A program made the position numbers and the translations under genes. The notes under the pieces were generated by a model that was not told the DNA's origin, did no database searches, and saw only the letters and a program-made list of their open reading frames with translations. Below are positions 7,850-12,542 of a DNA stretch of 15,894 nt, piece by piece. The number at the start of each line of letters is the position of its first letter. Position 1 is the stretch's first letter. The DNA comes from Thermoplasmatales archaeon ex4484_6. GTDB lineage: Archaea; Thermoplasmatota; Penumbrarchaeia; Penumbrarchaeales; Penumbrarchaeaceae. The stretch is from NCBI GenBank assembly GCA_002254385.1, contig NJDO01000035.1, positions 1 through 15,894 of the forward strand, given 5' to 3'.

Positions 7850-7882
7850 AATCAATAAATAGCCATCACAATGATATTGATT
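7850..7882. promoter_or_regulatory. Promoter with 8-base dyad (candidate autoregulatory operator) of the Lrp-type gene
   Basis: A TATA-like box, AATAAATA (7854-7861), lies 32 bases (centre) before the ATG at 7890, giving a nearly leaderless transcript; no ribosome site is present. The perfect inverted repeat AATCAATA (7850-7857) and TATTGATT (7875-7882) brackets the TATA box and the predicted transcript start. A second small dyad, CAAT-GAT-ATTG, lies at 7869-7879. Lrp-family proteins commonly repress themselves, so these are reasonable operator candidates. Confidence 0.5.
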
Positions 7883-7889
7883 TGTTCAC

Positions 7890-8780
7890 ATGGACCAGAA
7901 GGACCAGGAGCTGCTAGCCCTGCTGTCAACGCACGGCAGGGCGGATGAGACATTTCTCTCTTCCAGACTGGGGATCACCCCGTCGAATGTGGATCGCAGG
8001 ATCAAACTTCTGAAGAGGGATGGTATCATCGAGGGTTTCTCGGCCTTCTTCGACAGGAGAATGTTCGGATTCGACACCACTTATGTCAAGCTTCATTACA
8101 GGATGAGGGACCTTGACAGGATCGTTCGACAGGTCATGGACCTTGAAATGGTGTCGCAGGTCTACGTCAATATGGACGATTTCATGCTTGTCGAGATCGT
8201 CCACTGGGATCTGGAAACGCTGCGCTCCTCTGTGAGAGCCCTCGAGCGGATCTCGAGTCCCATGACAGTGAGCTCCCACTACGTTCCCCTGCTGCCTGAT
8301 GAGATACCCGAGACTCCCCGGGATGCGGATCTTGCGCTGCTCAGATTCCTGGTGGACCATGGGAGGGCGTCCATAGAGAGAATATCCTCCGAGCTCGGAC
8401 TGGAGGAGGATGATGTCGAGGAGAGGCTCTCACGCCTTCTGGCCGATGGGGTTATTCAGGTGAGACCCCTGATCCGGGAAGAGCTTGTACAGCCGAATCC
8501 GATGTTCTCCCTTCTGGTCCTGATGAGAAAGGAGTTCGATGTTTCAGCCCACTACAGCAGGGTTCTCTCACTGGCGAAGGGCAGCTGGTTGAACACTCCT
8601 CTGCGCGGTCCGCCGGGAGTATGGCTGAGATGTTTCGGTTCCGATCTCCACAGGATGGACAGGATGATAGAGAGATTCAGAAGGGAAGATTTCGTGGAGG
8701 ATGTGCTGCTCATGATACCCGATGCCGTGCTCTACGACAGGGCCATTGATGCGGGTATCATCGACAGAAGCCTGAGATGA
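7890..8780 (+). CDS. Tandem Lrp/AsnC-type transcriptional regulator
   Basis: The 296-residue protein has two Lrp-like units in one chain. Residues about 2-48 are an AsnC-type helix-turn-helix (DQELLALLSTHGRADETFLS, then SNVDRRIKLLKRDGII), followed by a RAM-like alpha/beta domain (about 55-128). A second helix-turn-helix (about 138-185, DLALLRFLVDHGRASIERIS, then VEERLSRLLADGVI) is followed by another RAM-like domain ending near IPDAVLYD. Lrp proteins sense amino acids or related metabolites through RAM domains and bind DNA as oligomers; here one chain would carry a built-in dimer. Position behind glutamine synthetase and a kinase suggests control of nitrogen or carbon flow, supported by related dyads at both promoters. 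Siroheme decarboxylases share this fold but their tyrosine/histidine motifs are not seen. Its stop lies two bases from the stop of the convergent gene. Confidence 0.82.
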   Translation: MDQKDQELLALLSTHGRADETFLSSRLGITPSNVDRRIKLLKRDGIIEGFSAFFDRRMFGFDTTYVKLHYRMRDLDRIVRQVMDLEMVSQVYVNMDDFMLVEIVHWDLETLRSSVRALERISSPMTVSSHYVPLLPDEIPETPRDADLALLRFLVDHGRASIERISSELGLEEDDVEERLSRLLADGVIQVRPLIREELVQPNPMFSLLVLMRKEFDVSAHYSRVLSLAKGSWLNTPLRGPPGVWLRCFGSDLHRMDRMIERFRREDFVEDVLLMIPDAVLYDRAIDAGIIDRSLR

Positions 8781-8782
8781 TA

Positions 8783-9559
8783 TCAGGCATCCGGTCCGAT
8801 GTCTCCGGAAATGGAGAATAGTTTTCCGGATTCCGTGAGGACGACGCTGACGAACCTTCCCTTTCTGATCATCTGAATGTATCCGTCCTTTTCAAGTGAC
8901 CTGAGCACCCTGCTGAGATGGGCCCTCTTTCTCGCAAGGTAGGCCTTCTTCGACTCGCTCAGTTTCCTCTCGGGAAAGAATCCCCCCCTTCGTTCCAGGG
9001 GAGGTATCAGGGAGGACTCGTATCTCGCCTCGCCCCCCAGATCCGAGAGGACCGCCAGAACTATCTGCCCCTTTCTGGTTGGACCGATTATCCTTACCAT
9101 CGGCATCTCGATCACGGAGAGTACACCCGTGGAGATGACCTCCCTGTTCTCGGGTATGTGGTAGCTTTCCGGTCTGACATAATAAGGGTGCGCCCTGGTC
9201 ATGTAGCATGCCAGCAGAGCGGCCGATGAGACGATCCTGTTTCCCGTGGACAGGTTCACGTAGATGCTGTGTCCCTGGGATTGCAGCTGCCTGAAAAGTC
9301 CGTTCAGGGTCCTTGCGGCCTGGAAAAAATCAAAGATATCCATCTCCATCTCCTCAACGTCAATGGTGGCGGAGACGACCTCCCTTATCCTCTTACCGTT
9401 CTTCCTTGCCTTCCTCTCTATGTTGGAATCGGTATCGTTTCCGTAGAGCAGTATTATCCTGTTGGTGGGGAACCTCTTGAGACCTCCCAGCACCCTGTCG
9501 AATTCAAGACCCATGGGAATAACGTGTACGGGGGACCCACTGCTGTTGACCTCGCTCAT
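8783..9559 (-). CDS. CARF-wHTH regulator, HFX_2341 / DUF6293 family
   Basis: The protein has 258 residues. The N-terminal half (1 to about 155) is a CARF-type Rossmann domain like that of Csa3 and haloarchaeal HFX_2341: it opens with VHVIPMGLEFDRVL (11-24) and has the family's NLSTGNRIVSSAALLACYM (102-120) and PYYVRPESYH (125-134) segments. The C-terminal part (about 162-250) is a winged helix: GQIVLAVLSDLGG, then RKRAHLSRVLRSLEKDGYIQ and a wing with VSVVLTESGK. CARF domains bind nucleotide-type ligands such as cyclic oligoadenylates in CRISPR systems; the ligand of this family is not known to me. No cas gene or array is visible nearby, so the role is probably not classical type III immunity. 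The TATA box sits 28 bases before the ATG, so the transcript is probably leaderless. Divergent from the XPD-like/nuclease pair, it is the obvious candidate for their regulator. Confidence 0.85.
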   Translation of the reverse strand: MSEVNSSGSPVHVIPMGLEFDRVLGGLKRFPTNRIILLYGNDTDSNIERKARKNGKRIREVVSATIDVEEMEMDIFDFFQAARTLNGLFRQLQSQGHSIYVNLSTGNRIVSSAALLACYMTRAHPYYVRPESYHIPENREVISTGVLSVIEMPMVRIIGPTRKGQIVLAVLSDLGGEARYESSLIPPLERRGGFFPERKLSESKKAYLARKRAHLSRVLRSLEKDGYIQMIRKGRFVSVVLTESGKLFSISGDIGPDA

Positions 9560-9577
9560 ATGTCAATACCAATATTG

Positions 9578-9602
9578 CGTATCATATATACGGATATCGT
9601 AT
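9578..9602 (-). promoter_or_regulatory. Leaderless promoter with three phased CGTAT/ATACG half-sites
   Basis: On the minus strand a TATA box (plus-strand ATATATA, 9584-9590) is centred 28 bases before the ATG ending at 9559. It is overlaid by CGTAT (9578-9582), ATACG (9588-9592) and CGTAT (9598-9602): three half-sites in alternating orientation with exactly 5 bases between neighbours. Spacing of 10 bases is one helical turn. A protein bound here would cover the TATA box, as expected of an autorepressor. Confidence 0.55.
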
Positions 9603-9643
9603 TTTGACCATCGGTATCACATTCTACATCATCCGAACATGCG

Positions 9644-9672
9644 ATACGTAGGACCATTTAAATCACTATACG
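9644..9672 (+). promoter_or_regulatory. Promoter of the XPD-like/nuclease pair with two more ATACG sites
   Basis: ATTTAAAT (9656-9663) is a TATA-like box flanked by ATACG at 9644-9648 and ATACG at 9668-9672; CTATACGG could be an alternative box. The transcript would start near 9686 and have a leader of about 70 bases. No strong ribosome site precedes the ATG at 9756. The remainder of this 196-base divergent region shows no gene. Confidence 0.45.
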
Positions 9673-9755
9673 GTAATTCCCCTGCTTGCCGTTTTGGATG
9701 GGAGCGGTTCGGTTACAGGGACCATCGGGGTGCATGTGTCGGGGTTTGGTAGTTC

Positions 9756-11606
9756 ATGCTTCAGGCAGTTTCGTTACTCAAGAATGGAGAGACCCTTATC
9801 GGAATGAGGGGCGACATCTCCCAGGCCATCGGGGGAAATATGGACCTCCTTGCTTTCCTGCCGCCGGGGAGGGAAGCGGGAGGCAAATTCATATCCATGG
9901 TCTATTCCGAAGCACGAAGGAAGAGAAAACGCTCTGTATTCCTTGCCCCTGACGAGGATATCCCGTGGATACAATCCGTCATCGTTGAAACAAGGGGAAA
10001 GGAAAATGGAAGGGAAGGGATCATGGCGCTCCCCGACCGCCTCATCCGGTGCCAGGAGGAGGATGTCCCGGTCACCATATCGGACCTCATCCATCACTGC
10101 ATGCAGGCTGGGAACATAAACGGATGTCCCCTGCAGTCGGGATTCGATCTCGATCTGTACAGGGATATCAAGTCCTCCGGTGGAAATCTGATACCGGACA
10201 TGGAAGAGGAGCTCAGGGAGAAGGGCATGTGCCCCTCAAGGGTGGCCATGGATATCGCAATGGAGTCGGAGGTGATCGTCGCCGGTTACGGATTCCTGTT
10301 CAACGAGGATCCCGATGATACGCTGTCACTTATCGAAAAGGGTGGTAGGGAGCTCCTGCTTGCGGTTCATGATCCTTCCGCTCTTCTCGAGTATCTCAGT
10401 GAACGTTTCAGGTATCGGTGGGAGGCTGGTGAACCCTGCCCCGCGCTGGAGGACAACGATACGTTGAGCGAGGGAGAGAGAAAGGGAATGGAGATACTGG
10501 TGGAGCTCTTCTCGCGCATGGCGGGTGTTACCGACCCGAAAAAGCAGATATCCCGCAGCCTGCTGGTGGCTTCATTCAGGGAAAGGGTCGAGAAGGCCGG
10601 GTTGAGGATAACCCTTTCCGGACTCAGGGCAGCACTGAGGAGGGCTCTAGGTGAAGGGAGGACCTCGTCGGTGACGGAAAGGAAGAATCTCAAACGGATA
10701 GAACTTATGCTCGGACTGTGGATGGACCACTATTCGGGTGTTTCCCGGGTGAGGAGGGACACGGAGGAGGGGAACTTTCTCGAGGTTTCCCTAATCGACA
10801 ATCAGGTCATATGCCAGCCCTTGATGGAGAGGTTCTCGTCAACCATACTTTTCGGGGATACACTGTATCCTCACAACGTCTTCATGAACTCGTTCGGGAT
10901 AAGACCGGAAAAGGCCATGAACAGATCCTATTCGAACGAGGAGATGCTTTCGGGGACCACACTGGTCTCTCTTGGCAACGTGGACCTGTCGTACAAGCAT
11001 AGGAATGAGTCAACTTACGGGAAGATAGTGGAGAACATCAAAAGGATCACGGAAACCACACCGGGTCTTTCCGTTTGCATCTTCCCCTCCCATTTCCTTC
11101 TCCAGCAGGTGATGGACTCCATGATGGAGCATTCGTTCGACAGGACCCTTCTTGTCGAGGACAGGGGCATGGGACGGGATGAGAGGAGGTCCCTTCTACT
11201 CGGGTTGAGGGACTCCGGTGATGCCGTGGCCCTTGGCGTGCAGGGAGGAACGATTGCAAGGGCCGTATTGGATGGGTCCCTCGAACCCGATTCCGTTGTG
11301 ATGATAGGAATGCATCTGAGGCCGCCGGACCCTGCCGTGGACCAGATGAAGCTCCACCTTCAGAAGAGGTACGGCCCCAGTACCGGCCACGTGATGACCA
11401 TTCTCATGCCCGCCGTGTGGGGAGTGGTGCGGATGGTGAACGCTCTCTCGTCCACCGGCAGGAGCAATCTGCTTGTCCTCATGGACAGGAGATATCAGGA
11501 CAGAAGGGTCCTTGAATGTATGCCCAGATCCTACAGGATAAGATTACTGAGGGATGAGAGGGAATTCGATGGTGACCGCCTCCTTGCATCGGAGGTTCCG
11601 GTATGA
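9756..11606 (+). CDS. XPD/DinG-like helicase-family protein with degenerate ATPase motifs and intact Fe-S cysteines
   Basis: The protein has 616 residues, near XPD length; an in-frame stop at 9750 fixes ATG 9756 as the earliest start. The order of segments follows XPD: a P-loop region, four cysteines placed like the XPD iron-sulfur ligands (C99, C115, C124, C159, the last in GMCPSRVAMDIAMESEVIVAGY, like the CPY segment), an arch-like middle, then a second motor domain with FGDTLYPHNVF (like SGTLSP), a GLSVCIFPSHFLL segment, PPDPAVDQMKLHLQKRYG and LLVLMDRRY. The catalytic motifs are lost: Walker A reads G38-REAG-G43-K44-F45 (no S/T), the DEAH position reads HDPS (205-208), motif V has no EGxD, and motif VI reads PAVWGVVR (552-559) instead of QxxGRxxR. 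I infer a non-hydrolysing DNA-binding relative. It overlaps the next gene by four bases (ATGA). Confidence 0.72.
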   Translation: MLQAVSLLKNGETLIGMRGDISQAIGGNMDLLAFLPPGREAGGKFISMVYSEARRKRKRSVFLAPDEDIPWIQSVIVETRGKENGREGIMALPDRLIRCQEEDVPVTISDLIHHCMQAGNINGCPLQSGFDLDLYRDIKSSGGNLIPDMEEELREKGMCPSRVAMDIAMESEVIVAGYGFLFNEDPDDTLSLIEKGGRELLLAVHDPSALLEYLSERFRYRWEAGEPCPALEDNDTLSEGERKGMEILVELFSRMAGVTDPKKQISRSLLVASFRERVEKAGLRITLSGLRAALRRALGEGRTSSVTERKNLKRIELMLGLWMDHYSGVSRVRRDTEEGNFLEVSLIDNQVICQPLMERFSSTILFGDTLYPHNVFMNSFGIRPEKAMNRSYSNEEMLSGTTLVSLGNVDLSYKHRNESTYGKIVENIKRITETTPGLSVCIFPSHFLLQQVMDSMMEHSFDRTLLVEDRGMGRDERRSLLLGLRDSGDAVALGVQGGTIARAVLDGSLEPDSVVMIGMHLRPPDPAVDQMKLHLQKRYGPSTGHVMTILMPAVWGVVRMVNALSSTGRSNLLVLMDRRYQDRRVLECMPRSYRIRLLRDEREFDGDRLLASEVPV

Positions 11607-12382
11607 AGTTCTGTGTCCTGGGTTCCTCGTCATCGGGCAACTCCACACTGATCATGGAGAACGGGACGAGCATCCTGGTCGATGCCGGTCTCCCGGTGGG
11701 ATATACGTCTTCCAAGATAAGGGAGATAACTTCCTCCGACAGTCTTGATGCGATATTTGTCAGTCACGAACATTCCGACCATACGAGAAGCCTGTTTCCC
11801 TTGGCAAAGAGGTATTCCTGCCCCGTCTACCTGTCGCAGCCCGTATACTGGTATCTGGGGACGAGGAATGATCACGACGTGAGAAGGCTCTCGGACGGTG
11901 TTCCGGTGGATGTGGGGGATATTCGGGTGACTCCCTTCATAGTTCCCCATGATGCGATAGATCCCTTCGGATTCATAGTGGAGGGTCTGGAGGGTTCCCT
12001 CGGGATAGTCACGGACCTGGGCAGGGTCGATGATAATATCTGTTCCAGGCTGAGGAACATGCAGGGCCTGGTTGTGGAGTCCAATTACGACCCTGATATG
12101 CTGGTCAACGGGAGATATCCGAACTACCTGAAAAAGAGGATCCTGGACGGAACCGGGCATCTGTCGAACCAGCAGTGCAGCGAATTGTTGAGCGAGGTGG
12201 TGGGTCCCGAAACGCTCGAGATAGTGCTTGCACATCTCTCCGAGGAGAACAACGACCCTCTTCTTGCCGTGGAGACCTCGATGCAGGTTCTCGAGGAAAC
12301 AGCGGGAACACCGAACATTCATGTGTCGTATCCCAGGCATCCCACGAGGGTGATGGAGCTGGGCGGATCACGGACGGGGTGA
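11603..12382 (+). CDS. Metallo-beta-lactamase-fold hydrolase, WalJ/YycJ-type (probable DNA exonuclease)
   Basis: This 259-residue protein matches the WalJ/YycJ family throughout its length: LGSSSSGNSTLIMENGTSIL (6-25), LVDAGL, the metal motif H55-x-H57-x-D59-H60 (SHEHSDH), H116 in VPHDAIDPFGF, D138 in IVTDLG, ESNYDPDML, GHLSNQQC and the family signature AHLSEENNDP. Bacterial YycJ has been linked to 5'-3' exonuclease activity and mismatch repair, so a two-metal nuclease acting on DNA is the best guess; the family is wide and other phosphodiester substrates are possible. The start overlaps the stop of the XPD-like gene, so the two are translationally coupled and probably made in balanced amounts. 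It follows that the pair may act together on DNA ends or structures, under the divergent CARF regulator. Confidence 0.88.
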   Translation: MKFCVLGSSSSGNSTLIMENGTSILVDAGLPVGYTSSKIREITSSDSLDAIFVSHEHSDHTRSLFPLAKRYSCPVYLSQPVYWYLGTRNDHDVRRLSDGVPVDVGDIRVTPFIVPHDAIDPFGFIVEGLEGSLGIVTDLGRVDDNICSRLRNMQGLVVESNYDPDMLVNGRYPNYLKKRILDGTGHLSNQQCSELLSEVVGPETLEIVLAHLSEENNDPLLAVETSMQVLEETAGTPNIHVSYPRHPTRVMELGGSRTG

Positions 12383-12403
12383 AACGGAAACCCCAATACC
12401 CGC

Positions 12404-12420
12404 TGCCGGAAAGGCCGGCA
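12404..12420 (+). other. Small GC-rich hairpin after the nuclease gene
   Basis: TGCCGG (12404-12409) pairs with CCGGCA (12415-12420) around a 5-base loop, 21 bases after the nuclease stop. No T-run follows, so it is a weak candidate for a terminator or mRNA 3' end structure. Confidence 0.3.
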
Positions 12421-12487
12421 CCCCGGGCAGATAGCTTCTCGATCCATGAACCATTCAACACCGACATTCCAATGTCGTACTAACTTC

Positions 12488-12532
12488 TTTATATATTGTC
12501 ATGATGGGATGATATCATCACTGGAAAAGGAG
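12488..12532 (+). promoter_or_regulatory. Promoter and extended ribosome site of the propeller protein gene
   Basis: TTTATATATT (12488-12497) is a strong TATA box; the transcript would start near 12518. AGGAGCTGATC starting at 12528 matches the archaeal 16S tail complement at all but one base. Together they support ATG 12543 over the later ATG pair at 12783/12786, and therefore the unusual basic N-terminal tail. Confidence 0.6.
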
Positions 12533-12542
12533 CTGATCGCAG

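Noticed and set aside
7890..8780. Fused siroheme decarboxylase AhbA/AhbB
   Set aside because: The fold is shared, but the characteristic histidine/tyrosine motifs were not seen and both halves keep convincing HTH segments.
8778..8785. Palindrome TGATATCA between two convergent genes
   Set aside because: It is formed by the two stop codons and the two bases between them; too short and expected by chance to be read as a terminator.
9462..9752. Small plus-strand open frames between the CARF regulator and the XPD-like gene
   Set aside because: They overlap the regulator's coding sequence or the divergent promoter region, lack ribosome sites and have no recognisable features.
9560..9755. tRNA or other structured RNA gene in the divergent region
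   Set aside because: No cloverleaf, T-loop consensus or long stem was found; the region is explained better by promoters and ATACG sites.
9756..11606. Pseudogene of XPD
   Set aside because: The frame is uninterrupted for 616 codons, cysteines and structural segments are kept, and the gene is tightly coupled to the next one, which suggests function rather than decay.
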